The notes: generated by a model from the sequence alone, not told the origin. 62,113 nt of DNA from Candidatus Caldilinea saccharophila (GCA_016710365.1 JADJVW010000035.1:1-62113); one strand, 5' to 3'; shown: positions 1 through 9,696, counted from the first letter of the stretch. Numbers and translations are program-made.

Positions 1-105
1 ACGACGATCTACGACAAGCTGGAGAGCTATTTCGGGCTGACGCCGGATGTGGGGACGAAGCGGGAGTTTTTGCGACGGGAGTTGGGGGTGTGGTTTGGGA
101 GTTGA
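1..105 (+). CDS. C-terminal end of an unknown protein (5' end outside window)
   Basis: Frame 1 is open from the first base and ends at the TGA at 103-105, giving 34 residues that include YDKLESYFGLTP and REFLRRELGVWFGS. I do not recognise the family. Its last ~45 bases are repeated almost exactly at 2181-2229, after the RAYT transposase and its repeat cluster, so the transposase module appears to have landed at, or duplicated, the 3' end of this gene. It lies upstream of and co-directional with the type III operon, but no link to CRISPR can be shown from this fragment. Confidence 0.5.
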   Translation, partial: TTIYDKLESYFGLTPDVGTKREFLRRELGVWFGS

Positions 106-116
106 ATCTTATGACA
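57..116 (+). repeat. 60 bp direct repeat, copy 1 (flanks the RAYT/REP module)
   Basis: Positions 57-116 match 2181-2240 with only a few mismatches, both starting GAAGCGGGAGTTTTTGCGAC and ending in ATGACA. The two copies bracket the transposase gene and all of its palindromic repeats. Copy 1 spans the stop codon of the upstream gene. Confidence 0.85.
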
Positions 117-304
117 ACGTGGCTAGCTGTTGCTGCATGCTGCTCCCTGACGCGCTACGCTGCCAGGCAACCGGGCATTCATGCCAACGCTGATCTTACG
201 CTGGGAAGTGGTAGATATGTGTTCTACCAGGCAGCACGTGATACTGAAGCCGCCGAAGAACAGACTGAAGCGCGGTGTTTCAGGAGTACAGTGGTAGGCA
301 AACG

Positions 305-841
305 ATGAGCCGCATTCACCGCTACTACGTGCCAGGTGCAGTTGTCTTTATCACGCAGGTGGTGTATCGGCGCATACCAGTTTTTGGGCAGCCACATTTT
401 GTCGAACTGCTGCGTCAGAACTTGTATGAGACGAAACGTCACCATCCATTTGTCATGCTCGGATACTGTTTCCTCCCAGAGCACTTTCATCTGATGATTC
501 GTTCAACCGGTGAGAGTAATTTCAGCGCCATCATGCAGTCCTTGAAACCAAACTTCACCAAGGACTATAAAGCTTGTCTTGGCATCTCTGGAAAAATGAA
601 ATTCTGGCAGAAAGGGTTTTGGGATCATGTGATTCGGGACGAGGATGACTTTCGGCGCCACCTCGATTATATCCACTACAATCCTGTCAGGCATGGCTTG
701 GTGCAGAGACCAGAAGATTGGCCCTATTCCAGCTATGCGATATGGCAGTCGCGGGGCGCCTACGCCGAGCGATGGGGATGGCAACTTCCGATATCCATCC
801 ATGAGCATGGATGGGATGAGGCGGAGACCGATCGGGATTGA
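305..841 (+). CDS. REP-associated tyrosine transposase (RAYT, Y1/TnpA_REP family)
   Basis: A 178-residue protein of the single-domain Y1 transposase family that nicks single-stranded DNA at REP hairpins. The HUH metal motif appears as PEHFHLMI near residue 64 and the tyrosine-bearing motif as LDYIHYNPVRHGLV near residue 122. The length suits the family. The ATG at 305 places the family N-terminus MSRIHRYYVPGAVVF correctly; an in-frame ATG at 275 would add ten residues that do not fit. The gene is followed at once by a dense cluster of palindromes of the type RAYTs recognise, so enzyme and substrate are linked. It appears intact. Confidence 0.9.
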   Translation: MSRIHRYYVPGAVVFITQVVYRRIPVFGQPHFVELLRQNLYETKRHHPFVMLGYCFLPEHFHLMIRSTGESNFSAIMQSLKPNFTKDYKACLGISGKMKFWQKGFWDHVIRDEDDFRRHLDYIHYNPVRHGLVQRPEDWPYSSYAIWQSRGAYAERWGWQLPISIHEHGWDEAETDRD

Positions 842-844
842 TCG

Positions 845-2165
845 CTTGGCGAGAAGCACGCCGCTGCGAGCGGCGTCTACGGAAGGAATCGGCGGTCGTC
901 GGTTGGCGTAGGTGCGGCTCGCAGCCGCACGGCTCCAAATGGGACAAACGGCCGTTGTCGGTGGGCGAGAGACACGCCGCTGCGAGCGGCGTCTACGGCT
1001 ACGGCGGGGATCGGCGGTTGGCGGTTGGCGTAGGTGCGGCTCGCAGCCGCACGGTCTCATGGAGAAACGGACGTTGTCGGTGGGCGAGAGACACGCCGCT
1101 GCGAGCGGCGCCTACGGAAGGAATCGGCGGTTGGCGGTTGGCGTAGGTGCGGCTCGCAGCCGCACGGCCTCATGGACGAACGGACGTTGTTGGTGGGCGA
1201 GACACGCCGCTGCGAGCGGCGTCTAAGGATCGGCGGTTGGCGGTTGGCGTAGGTGCGGCTCGCAGCCGCACGGTCTCATGGACGAACGGACGGTATCGGT
1301 GGGCGAGGCTTGTCGGGGGCGAGACGCTGCGCGAGCGGCGCCTACGGCGGGGATCGGCGGTTGTCGGTTGGCGTAGGTGCGGCTCGCAGCCGCACGGTCT
1401 CATGGACGAACGGACGTTATCGGTGGGCGAGAGGCTTTGTCGGTGGGCGAGAGGCACGCCGCTGCGAGCGGCGTCTACGGCGGGGATCGGCGGTTGGCGG
1501 TTGGTGTAGATGCGGCTCGCAGCCGCACGGTCTCGATGGACGAACGGACGGTGTCGGTGGGCGAGAGCCACGCCGCTGCGAGCGGCGTCTACGGCGGGGA
1601 TCGGCGGTTGGCGGTTGGCGTAGGTGCAGCTCGCAGCCGCACGGTCTCATGGACGAACGGACGTTATCGGTGGGCGAGCTTACAGTGGGCGACGCCGCTG
1701 CGAGCGGCGTCTACGGCTACGGCGGGGATCGGCGGTTGTCGGTTGGCGTAGGTGCGGCTCGCAGCCGCACGGTCTCAATGCAGGAACGGACGTTGTCGGT
1801 GGGCGAGAGACACGCCGCTGCGAGCGGCGCCTACGGAAGGAATCGGCGGTTGGCGGTTGGCGGGTGCGGCTCGCAGCCGCACGGCCTCATGGACGAACGG
1901 ACGTTGTTGGTGGGCGAGAAACACGCCGCTGCGAGCGGCGTCTACGGAAGGAATCGGCGGTCGTCGGTTGGCGGGTGCGGCTCGCAGCCGCACGGTCTCA
2001 TGGACGAACGGACGGTGTCGGTGGGCGAGAGACACGCCGCTGCGAGCGGCGTCTACGGGAGGAATCGGCGGTCGTCGGTTGGCGTAGGTGCGGCTCGCAG
2101 CCGCACGGTCTCATGGACGAACGGACGTTGTTGGTGGGCGAGAAACACGCCGCTGCGAGCGGCGT
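845..2165 (+). repeat. Tandem cluster of REP/REPIN-like palindromes downstream of the RAYT
   Basis: About eleven to twelve units of roughly 105-130 bp. Each unit has two short palindromes in opposite orientation: one with core GCCGCTGCGAGCGGC (for example 862, 976, 1097, 1458, 1573, 2036) and one GTGCGGCTCGCAGCCGCAC (for example 911, 1036, 1147, 1251, 1376, 1750, 1975, 2088). They are joined by conserved linkers such as CTCATGGACGAACGGACG. This is the arrangement of REPINs (paired inverted REPs). The long open frames here only reflect the in-phase GC-rich repeat and are not genes. Confidence 0.85.
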
Positions 2166-2180
2166 CTATGGTGGGGAGCG

Positions 2181-2240
2181 GAAGCGGGAGTTTTTGCGAC
2201 GGGAGTTGGGGGTGGGGTTTGGGAGTTGAGTCCCATGACA
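2181..2240 (+). repeat. 60 bp direct repeat, copy 2
   Basis: Near-identical to 57-116, including the TGA that ends the upstream gene in copy 1. It marks the downstream boundary of the RAYT/REP module. Confidence 0.85.
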
Positions 2241-2250
2241 GGGGTTATGA

Positions 2251-2532
2251 ATGCGGGTACAGTGGAATGAAGCGCCGCGTCACCTGCACTTCCTCTATGC
2301 AGGTGACGCGGCGGATCAAACATATGGTCTCGCCAGCCTGCTCCTTGAGGAATACAAACGCGTTGGTGCGACGCTGGAAGCATTGACGTATTACCAATGG
2401 CATCGATCTGAAGGAGGACGAAAAAGAGTAGATGATTATGATTCCGCCAGAGGTGAAGAGTCAACATTTGTTCGTGTTGGTGGGCGGCAATCCGCTGCCC
2501 AATTATGTGGCAATTCGTCTGTTGCGCCGTGA
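2251..2532 (+). CDS. Possible short ORF or gene remnant upstream of the Card1-like gene
   Basis: This frame encodes 93 residues. The first ~60 look protein-like (RHLHFLYAGDAADQTYGLAS, then LLLEEYKRVG), but the frame overlaps the well-supported gene starting at 2432 by about 100 bases. I recognise no family. It may be the remnant of a gene cut by the insertion of the RAYT module, or a leader-region ORF. An overlap this long on the same strand is unusual for a functional gene, so confidence is low. Confidence 0.25.
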   Translation: MRVQWNEAPRHLHFLYAGDAADQTYGLASLLLEEYKRVGATLEALTYYQWHRSEGGRKRVDDYDSARGEESTFVRVGGRQSAAQLCGNSSVAP

Positions 2533-3589
2533 CGGCGCGCATGTGTATTTGGTGCATACCCCACAAACTACCTTGATTGCCGATAGAATCTGCCAGGTTG
2601 CAGGCCTCGTGCTCGGCAAGGACGCCACGAAGATTCTGGTGAAGGCTGGCGACGCGCGGGGGATGCGGCAGGCTGTCTCCCGTTTTGCCAAGGGCAAGCC
2701 TGCACTCGGGCTGAACTACACTGGCGGCACCAAACATATGGCATTACATGTGTTTCAGGGCATGGTGGTGGCCAACCCGCACGTGACCTTGAGCTACCTC
2801 GATGCAGATGCGCTGAGTCTGCGCATCGAGCAAGGGGAGGAGAACACGCAAGACTGGCCGGTGAGCCTTGCGCTACAACTGACCTTCCAGGATCTGCTTA
2901 CGTTGCACGGCCACAAGGTGCAGAGCATTGAAAAAGAGCTCATCTGTCCAGAGGTCTACCGGTCGCTGCCTGATGCACCCTACGAACAATGGGGCGAATG
3001 GTGGGGCAGGGCAAGCCGCGGCATGTCTGGAAAGACTGGCGACATTTTGTTGCCGACCGAGGCGGCCTTCGATCCCATTCGACCCTACTTCGGCGCGGCC
3101 ACCACAGTGGGTGAGTTGGCAAACCAGTGGGGCGCCTCTGTAAGTGATCTCTCGAAATGGTTTGGTGAGGCCGGGTTGGAATCCTATGTCCTGTGGTCGA
3201 TGCGTGAAGTTGCCGCCGAGGCGCAATTGGTCGAGACGGCCAAAAATGTGATGCCGCAAGGCATCAAGTTTGAGTTTGATGTAGTGGCGATGCGCGGGTA
3301 TCAATTGTTTGCCGTTTCGTGCGCCAACAACCGCGATAAGGGGAAAGCCAAACTCAAGTTGATGGAGGCGTATGTGCGGTCGCGGCAGATGGGCGGCGAT
3401 GAGGCGCGCGTTGCGGTGGTCTGCCGGATTCCGCCCCACGATGCGGAAAGCAATCCAAAGCTGATTGAGCGCGAAATGGCAGAACAGCTTGGCGTGGAGG
3501 GCAAGATTCGCATTTTTGGCGCGGAGCATCTCCTGCGCTGCCCAAGCATTTGCTGGCATGGTTCACGACTAGATGATGCAGATAGATGA
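2432..3589 (+). CDS. Card1/Can2-like CARF nuclease, divergent active site
   Basis: A 385-residue protein with an N-terminal CARF domain (VGGNPLPNYVAIR near 17; LNYTGGTKHMALH near 93) that in this family binds cyclic oligoadenylate made by Cas10. A PD-(D/E)XK nuclease domain follows from about residue 230. Its Asp is visible in FEFDVVAMRG near 282, but where Card1 relatives usually have an E-x-K strand this protein has FAVSCANN, so the usual Glu and Lys are missing or displaced. Lysines in the following RDKGKAKLK segment might compensate. AGGAGG at 2413 precedes two candidate ATGs (2432 and 2438). It leads the type III operon, 18 bases before cas10. Known: such enzymes cut ssRNA or ssDNA when activated. 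Inference: this one may be altered or inactive. Confidence 0.8.
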   Translation: MIMIPPEVKSQHLFVLVGGNPLPNYVAIRLLRRDGAHVYLVHTPQTTLIADRICQVAGLVLGKDATKILVKAGDARGMRQAVSRFAKGKPALGLNYTGGTKHMALHVFQGMVVANPHVTLSYLDADALSLRIEQGEENTQDWPVSLALQLTFQDLLTLHGHKVQSIEKELICPEVYRSLPDAPYEQWGEWWGRASRGMSGKTGDILLPTEAAFDPIRPYFGAATTVGELANQWGASVSDLSKWFGEAGLESYVLWSMREVAAEAQLVETAKNVMPQGIKFEFDVVAMRGYQLFAVSCANNRDKGKAKLKLMEAYVRSRQMGGDEARVAVVCRIPPHDAESNPKLIEREMAEQLGVEGKIRIFGAEHLLRCPSICWHGSRLDDADR

Positions 3590-3607
3590 TGCAAAAGGAG
3601 GAAACAA

Positions 3608-5252
3608 ATGGGCCAACGAGCACGCCCACTTGTGTTGACAGTGGTCGACACTACGGGCATTCAGGAGTACATCTTCAACAGCAACAAATTACAACACAGC
3701 ATCGGCGCCTCCTACCTGGTGGACTGGGCGACCCACGGCGCGGTGTATGAAAGCCTGCGCCAGCTTGAAGAAGGAAGCGCCACCAATGTGGATAACGGCG
3801 CCTATTGACGCTGCCAAAGAAGTAGGCGTCAACGGCGTCACTTCCGAACTCATCTATGCCGGCGGCGGCAACGCCGCCATGCTCTTTCGTGACAGTCCTC
3901 TGGCGCATCAATTCGCCCGTACGCTCACGCGCAGGGTGCTGGACAAGGCGCCCGGATTGAACCTGGTGCTTGTCCATTATGAACTTGCCAGCGAACCATT
4001 GGCGATTGCCGTACAGCAAGCGCTGAAACAACTGGCCAGGAAGAAGCTGAACCGTCGCCACGCCACCCCGCTGCTGGGGCTGGGCGTCACGGCGGCCTGT
4101 AACTACACGGGACTGCCCGCTGTCGCCGAAGATGACGGCAGACTGCTTTCCGCAGAGATCGAAGCCAAGGCAAAGGTCATCGGCGACGCCAACCGGCGGC
4201 TGAGCGACGCAGTAGGAACCCTGCTCCTCGGCGCCCAACTGGACTTCATCTACGATTTTGACCAGTTGGGCAGCAAGGGCGAGTCCAGCTACATGGCTGT
4301 CGTCCACATCGATGGCAACGGGATGGGGCGGCGCGTGGAAGGCCTGGTCCGCGAGTATGGCAAAGACGATGATGCCTATATCCATGCGATGCGCAGCTTT
4401 GCGGCCTCTGTTCACAGCGTTGCCGATAGAGCATTACAGGAGTCGGTGCGTCTGCTGCAAATCGCTATCGAACGCGACGGTGATGATCAAAAAAGGGGCG
4501 ATGGTAAAGAACGCATCGGAGGCGTCGTACCTGTCAACGACGATCGGCTACCTTTCCGGCCAATTGTCTTTGGCGGCGACGACATTACGTTTGTTTGCGA
4601 TGGGCGTCTGGGGCTGACGTTGGCCGAATTTTACCTCCGCATGTTAGAGCAGGAGCTGTGGTACGGTGGAAAACTTTATGCGCGGGCTGGCGTGGCGGTG
4701 GTCAAAAGCCACTATCCCTTTGCGCGCGCCTACGAGCTGGCGGAGGAGTTGGCGGGATCTGCAAAACAGTTTATTCGCGAACAGCCGGCGGTCTCTGAGG
4801 AGCATGGATATTCCGCGATGGATTGGCACTTTGGCGTGAACGGGCTGGTGCTGGGTCTGAACGCTTTACGAGCACGTGATTACCAACACCCCACCAGCGG
4901 CGCTCTGCACATGCGACCGCTGCTGGCCGGCAGCGCAGAAGCGCCCGGCGTATGGCGCACCTGGTCTACATTCGAAGCGATTATCGACGGCTTCTGCGAC
5001 GAAAATGGAGAATGGGTGCAAAATCGCAGCAAGCTGAAACGCCTGCGCCGGGCTCTACGCGATGGCCCCGATGCTACAGAGCAGTTCCTGCGCGTTGCGA
5101 CGCCAGGCAGACGCTTGTATGAAGTGCCGGGAATGCCTGACACCGCCGAAACTGGTTGGATCGACGGCGACCGCTCCACCTCTTTTGATGCGGTGGAAGC
5201 GCTGGATTTCTATGTGCCATTGGCACGCGCCACGGCGCCAGGAGGTGTGTGA
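3608..5252 (+). CDS. cas10: Cas10 (type III large subunit), no HD domain, one frameshift
   Basis: Starts after a clear AGGAGG at 3597. Residues 1-66 (LTVVDTTGIQEYIFNSNKL) match the first palm strand of Cas10/Cmr2. The frame stops at 3808, and the protein continues one frame over from about 3800 to 5252. Removing one base near CCTATT at 3801-3806 restores VDNGA-IDAAKEVG and about 548 residues. The second palm carries VVHIDGNGMGRRV near 4305 and the catalytic VFGGDDITFVC at 4567-4596, so cyclic oligoadenylate synthesis should be possible. There is no N-terminal HD nuclease domain, and the protein is short for Cas10. The stop overlaps the next gene's ATG by one base. Indels of this sort recur across the window, so a sequence error is likelier than decay. 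Confidence 0.9.
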
Positions 5253-5956
5253 TGGCTGATCTGATGCTCAAGATTACCTTGCTCAGTGACACAACCTTTG
5301 GCCGCGGCGACGGCGTCGCCGGTCTGGTCGACGCCGAGGTGCAGCATGACGCGACGGGATGTCCATTTGTTTTTGGACGCACCGTCAAGGGCATGATCCG
5401 CGAGGAATGCGCCAATCTACTGTTTGCGCTTGAGGGCGCCGACACGCCACATGCGGAGCGCTGGCAGCGCGTTGGACAGGCCCTGCTTGGTGCGCCGGGC
5501 AGCGGTGAGCAGCAACGCGCTGCGCTGATCGTCGGCGATGCCGCCTTGCCTGAAGAATTGCGTCATGCGATTGGCTGGCAGGTCGAGCACAGACAGATCC
5601 AACGCCATGAAGTGCTCGACGCCTTCACCGCCATCCGGCAGCAAACGGCAGTCAACCCGGAGACGGGCGCGCCGCAGGATGAAACACTGCGCGCCGCGCG
5701 TGTAATCCTGCGGGGTACGGTCTTTTGGGCGCCTTTGCACATCAACGAGGCGAGGTTGTGCGCGCATCAGGTCAAGCTGGCGGAGGCGCTGATGTTGTTG
5801 GCGGCCCTTGTCAGCGGCTGGCAGCGGGCAGGCACTGGCCGCAACCGTGGGCGGGGTCTGATCCAAGCGGCGTTGATCGAGCGCCAGGCTACAGAGCTGG
5901 TCGAGTGCACCGCCGCATATCTGGCTCGATTTGCAAAGGAGATGTTGCCATCATGA
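5252..5956 (+). CDS. Cas7 (Csm3-like) backbone RAMP
   Basis: A 234-residue RAMP protein, expected to bind crRNA and form part of the effector backbone. The N-terminal strand-loop pattern (GDGVAGLVDAEVQHD, then PFVFGRTVKGMIREE) is the Csm3/Cmr4 signature; the Asp of LVDAEV is a candidate target-RNA cleavage residue. A glycine-rich loop GTGRNRGRGL lies near residue 203. GGAGG precedes ATG 5252, which overlaps the cas10 stop (TGATG). The 3' end overlaps csx10 by ATGA. In the type III-Dv complex known from Synechocystis, Cas7 is fused to the Cas5-Cas11 protein; here the two remain separate but overlapping. Confidence 0.85.
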   Translation: MADLMLKITLLSDTTFGRGDGVAGLVDAEVQHDATGCPFVFGRTVKGMIREECANLLFALEGADTPHAERWQRVGQALLGAPGSGEQQRAALIVGDAALPEELRHAIGWQVEHRQIQRHEVLDAFTAIRQQTAVNPETGAPQDETLRAARVILRGTVFWAPLHINEARLCAHQVKLAEALMLLAALVSGWQRAGTGRNRGRGLIQAALIERQATELVECTAAYLARFAKEMLPS

Positions 5957-7506
5957 AAGCCATAGAATTGTTGCTGACCACCCTCACGCCCGTTTTGGTG
6001 ACAGATGTGAGCGGTGGGGATATTAACAGCGAAGTGACGCTTGCCTACATTCCCGGCAGCACGCTGCGCGGCGCGCTGGTCGGTCGCTGGCTCGCCGCAC
6101 GCAAGGCGGACAGCGACTTCGACGCCGCTCAAGATCCCGATTTCCGGCGTCTTTTCCTCGACGGCGCGGTGTGCTACCTCAATGCCTATCCTGCGACGGA
6201 AACCGGTGCGAGGATGTTGCCAACGCCTACTTCCTGGCGCACCGAAAAGGATGGCGACCCGGCGAGCCTCACCGATTTTGTATTCGAGAAACCGATGGCT
6301 GCGCCTGGTGTTCACCAGCGTGTCTGGCAGGCGCCCAAAAAAGGTGCGTATGCTGCGCTGATCCAAGCCACCCCTGACGCCAGTGACGTGGCGTTATGGT
6401 CCCCGGAAGAGTCGATTGCCATCCATACGGCCAGAGAGAACCGGCAGAAAGTGACCAGCAACGCCACTGTCTTTCGCTACGATGCTCTCGCCGCAGGGCA
6501 GACCTTTGCGTTTGCAATCGTGGCGGAGCACGCACACGATCTGGACGAATGTTTATGCCTGCTGCCGAACGGCGCACAGTTCCATTTGGGCCGATCGCAA
6601 AATGCGGGGTATGGCCTGGTTGAGATCAGCCACCCTGTTGACGAAAATGGCCGTCCACGGCCCCTGCACGAAGAGTGGTGTGAGTGGTGCAGGCCGGCGT
6701 CAAGCCCCGCGCCGCCGGACGATTGGCCCATTGTCGTGACATTGTTGAGCCACGCCATCATTCGAGATCCGCTGACCGGCGCCGAGGTGAGTGACATCGC
6801 TCCGGCGATCAGCCTAACGCCTGAAGAGCCGGTGCAGGCAATAGACGCCTATGTGAATACCTCGGTGGTGGGTGGCTTTAACCGCCGCTGGAACTTGCCT
6901 TTGCCGCAGGCCACTGCGATCCGGGCGGGCAGCGTTTTTGTCTATCCGCGCGAACAGACGCTCGTCGACCATCTGAACCACCTGGCCGCGCACGGGATCG
7001 GCGAACGGCGCGCCGAAGGATTTGGCCGCATTGCCGTCGATTGGCAACACTCGGCTGAACTGACGCGGCGCGACCGAGAGCCGCAGGACAGGCGCAACGA
7101 AGATGTGATGCTGGCTGGGGAGAACGTCGCGATGGCGCTGACCATTGCGAAGCGCATCCTGCGCACGCGGCTGGATACACAATTGCTGACGGCGATCAAC
7201 AACAATGAGCTGCAAGGGCGTGGCATCAGCAAATCGCAACTTTCGCGGCTGCGCGTCGTTATCCAGCGTGCGCTGGAGGAGCATCGCATGTCGCAAGCCG
7301 CCCAATCCTCCATGCCAGCGCTTGCTCAACACCTCAAGGATCTGAAAAAGCCGGCGCGCGACCAGCTCTCGAAGGCGTCTTGTGGAGCAAAGCCACTGCT
7401 GCGCTGGCTGGCGGATTTGGTGGACAAGCCAGCTCAGAGAAGTCAGGCGCTGAGCCTGAGCGGGAATAAGATTTCGGTCACCATTGGCGGCAGACTGCGA
7501 CCGTGA
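5953..7506 (+). CDS. csx10: Csx10 RAMP (Cas5-like) with helical, possibly Cas11-like C-terminus
   Basis: 517 residues of the type III-D Csx10 family, whose Cas5-like fold holds the crRNA 5' region. Residues 1-35 (LLLTTLTPVLVTD, AYIPGSTLRGALVGRW) are a RAMP start. Glycine-rich segments occur near 215-225 (FHLGRSQNAGYGL) and 350-360 (GIGERRAEGFGRI). From about residue 385 to the end the sequence is predicted almost all helical (ALTIAKRILRTRLDTQLLTA; LSRLRVVIQRALEEHRM), which would suit a fused small subunit: no separate Cas11/Csm2/Cmr5 gene exists here. The start is the ATG in the ATGA overlap with the upstream Cas7. The Cas11 assignment is inference. Confidence 0.85.
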   Translation: MKAIELLLTTLTPVLVTDVSGGDINSEVTLAYIPGSTLRGALVGRWLAARKADSDFDAAQDPDFRRLFLDGAVCYLNAYPATETGARMLPTPTSWRTEKDGDPASLTDFVFEKPMAAPGVHQRVWQAPKKGAYAALIQATPDASDVALWSPEESIAIHTARENRQKVTSNATVFRYDALAAGQTFAFAIVAEHAHDLDECLCLLPNGAQFHLGRSQNAGYGLVEISHPVDENGRPRPLHEEWCEWCRPASSPAPPDDWPIVVTLLSHAIIRDPLTGAEVSDIAPAISLTPEEPVQAIDAYVNTSVVGGFNRRWNLPLPQATAIRAGSVFVYPREQTLVDHLNHLAAHGIGERRAEGFGRIAVDWQHSAELTRRDREPQDRRNEDVMLAGENVAMALTIAKRILRTRLDTQLLTAINNNELQGRGISKSQLSRLRVVIQRALEEHRMSQAAQSSMPALAQHLKDLKKPARDQLSKASCGAKPLLRWLADLVDKPAQRSQALSLSGNKISVTIGGRLRP

Positions 7507-7588
7507 CGGCCAGCCTGCAAATTGAGTATGTTTTGCGGCTGATCGACGGTGTGATTCTGTTGGCGACAAAAAAAGGAGAGGCAAGCTC

Positions 7589-9134
7589 ATGAGCGACCGA
7601 TTATCGGACGGCAGCCGCCGGATTGTCGAGCGGATCGTCGTCACGGGCGAATTGTTGCTGGAGACGCCGGCTCATTTTGGCGGCGACGACCAGCTTGGTT
7701 TTGTCGATATGGCGCTGGTGCGCGACCCGCTGACTGGTGATGCGCTGTTGCCCGGCGCTTCGATTGCGGGGGCGCTGCGCAGCTATCTGCGCACCTGCCG
7801 GCACGGCTATTCCCAGGCGGAACGCAAGGGAAACAAGACACGCACGGATGACCTGGCGCTGCTGTTTGGCTATCAACAGGACACCGACGGATCACAAAGC
7901 TCTCTGTTGACGGCAGATGCCTACAGCCACCCGCGCGCAATCGAGTTGCGCGACAACGTGGCGATCAACCCGGTGACGCGCACCGCTGACGACAAGAAGA
8001 AGTTCAATATCGAACTGTTGGCAGCCGGAACTGTCTTTGATTTGCGGGATCGAACTGCTCGTCCGTGAGTCGGCCCCTGCTGCGGGCGGCAGGCAGGCGC
8101 CGGACGAGCAGGCAGCGCGCATGGTGCGCGCCTTTGCTCAGGCGCTGCAAGGCTTTGAGCGCGGCGAAATTGCGCTAGGCGCACGCAAGCGCCGCGGCTT
8201 TGGCCAGTGTCGCGTCGCCGCGTGGCAGGTCAAGCGCTACGATCTGCGCCAGCCGGGCGCGCTGCTCGCCTGGTTGAGCGGCGACCGTCATGGCAAGGCG
8301 ACTTTTGATAGCAAAAGTCAGGACAGCGAAAGATCAATTGTCGATCTTCTACCTGGCGCCGCTAACCCAAATCTCGACGATAAGCGTGCGTTCTGCACAT
8401 TGACGGCGACCTTTCAGTTAGAGGGCTCGCTGCTCATTCGATCGGGTGGCGATCAGCCGAACGCGCCAGACATGGTTCACCTGAAGTCTTTGCGCGGTTC
8501 AGGCGCCGTCCCTGTCCTCAGCGGCTCCAGTTTAGCCGGCGCCCTGCGTGCGCGTGCGCTGCGCATTGCCAAGACGGTGGGGGACCCGGTGCAAGCCGAA
8601 AAAGTGATAGCTTGTTTGTTCGGCGCACTGGAGACAGCCAGCCGCATCTGGGTGGAAGAATCTGAAATTCATGATCCCATCGAACGCGTCGTTACGCGTC
8701 TTAAGATCGATCGATTCACCGGCGGCGCATATCCGAATGCGTTGTTCAGCCAACAGCCTTTGTACAGTGGGGAGGAAACACGAACCACCATCAAGCTTAG
8801 GGTGGAAGATCCCAATGATGCCGACATCGGGATCATCCTGCTCCTCCTGAAAGATTTGTGGACGGGCGATTTGGCAGTCGGCGGTGAAGCAAGTGTGGGA
8901 CGCGGTCGGTTGTGCGGCAAACATGCTGAACTTCACTTGACGCGCCCAAAGAGCGGTCAAGCAGAGAATATGGCTGACATCGCCGCAGAAGGCGCTGATC
9001 AATCGTCACCTACTTCATGGAGTTGGGTTTTCCGTCGCTCATCAACCGGCGGCCTCAATTTACCTGACGATGCTGCCAGATTACAGAAGTTTGTAAATAC
9101 GTTCTTAAATGAGGTGCAAGATGAACACGCATAA
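7589..9134 (+). CDS. Tandem double Cas7 RAMP (Cas7-2x type), one frameshift
   Basis: Two Csm3-like modules in one gene. Module 1 starts at ATG 7589 after AGGAGAG: FGGDDQLGFVDMALVRD, then PGASIAGALRSYL; its glycine loop is LGARKRRGFGQCRV. Module 2 (from ~8395) has LLIRSGGDQPNAPDMVHLKS, then LSGSSLAGALRARAL, with glycine loop GGEASVGRGRLCG. The first frame stops at 8068, and the second reads from ~8045 to 9134. Dropping one G from GCGGGA at 8045-8050 gives VFDLR-IELLVRE and about 514 residues. Each module offers an Asp (FVDMAL, APDMVHL) for target-RNA cutting. A double Cas7 is the Cas7-2x subunit of III-Dv-like complexes. The end overlaps csx19 by 14 bases. The frameshift is probably a sequence error. 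Confidence 0.85.
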
Positions 9135-9693
9135 GAACGACAGCGCATTTCAGACAGACGGATTAAAAACACCTGAGCGCATCGACCTTGAATGGCTGGG
9201 GAAACAGGCTGATGAACGCAATCTGCGCTGGATGTTGCTGCACGCCGACGATGGCGTCAACTGGGGAGAACGGCGCGCAACAAAATGGGTGATCTCCCAT
9301 GATGTTGCGCCAGAGATTGCACCGGCGTTTGTGCCCGAACACCTGCAACAGGTGCGGTTGTTTGGTGAAGCAGGCGAACTGCTGCTTTGGCGAGCTGGAG
9401 AAAGATGGCGGGGACGTTGGCTTGGGAAGGCATCAGACGGTGAGATCAAAGAGGAGTTGTATCTTCTATGGGGTACAGAAGCAAAGCAGTTACCAGACAA
9501 TTTTCTGTTATTGAACGAGGGCGCCGAAGGGCTGCGCCATGTCCCACCTGCTGTACAGGAGCACTTTAATCCAGCAAAAGAACGGATGGCGCTGCGCATC
9601 CATCACTACCTGGGTTATGACAAAGATGGACAGGTCTTTGTGCAGGCAAGCCGGCTGGTGAATTTAAATGTTCAAACGCGCAAAGGAGGCTGA
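9121..9693 (+). CDS. csx19: Csx19, type III-D accessory subunit
   Basis: 190 residues. The segment LRWMLLHADDGVNWGERR near residue 33 is typical of the Csx19 family (TIGR03984), found only in type III-D loci and reported as a stoichiometric subunit of the III-Dv complex. No enzymatic motif is visible. GAGGTGCAAG just upstream is the ribosome site; the start overlaps the preceding Cas7-2x gene by 14 bases and the next gene follows after 3 bases, so the three are surely cotranscribed. It is soluble, with no signal peptide or membrane segment. The family call rests on remembered motif and context. Confidence 0.8.
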   Translation: MNTHKNDSAFQTDGLKTPERIDLEWLGKQADERNLRWMLLHADDGVNWGERRATKWVISHDVAPEIAPAFVPEHLQQVRLFGEAGELLLWRAGERWRGRWLGKASDGEIKEELYLLWGTEAKQLPDNFLLLNEGAEGLRHVPPAVQEHFNPAKERMALRIHHYLGYDKDGQVFVQASRLVNLNVQTRKGG

Positions 9694-9696
9694 ACC

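Noticed and set aside
838..2386. Long GC-rich frames (up to 377 codons) in the REP cluster
   Set aside because: Products of in-phase palindromic repeats lacking stops; sequence is repetitive in several frames at once.
7503..7592. 29-codon GTG frame between csx10 and the Cas7-2x gene (VTASLQIEYVLRLIDGVILL)
   Set aside because: Somewhat protein-like, but too short and without a ribosome site of its own; could be a remnant only.
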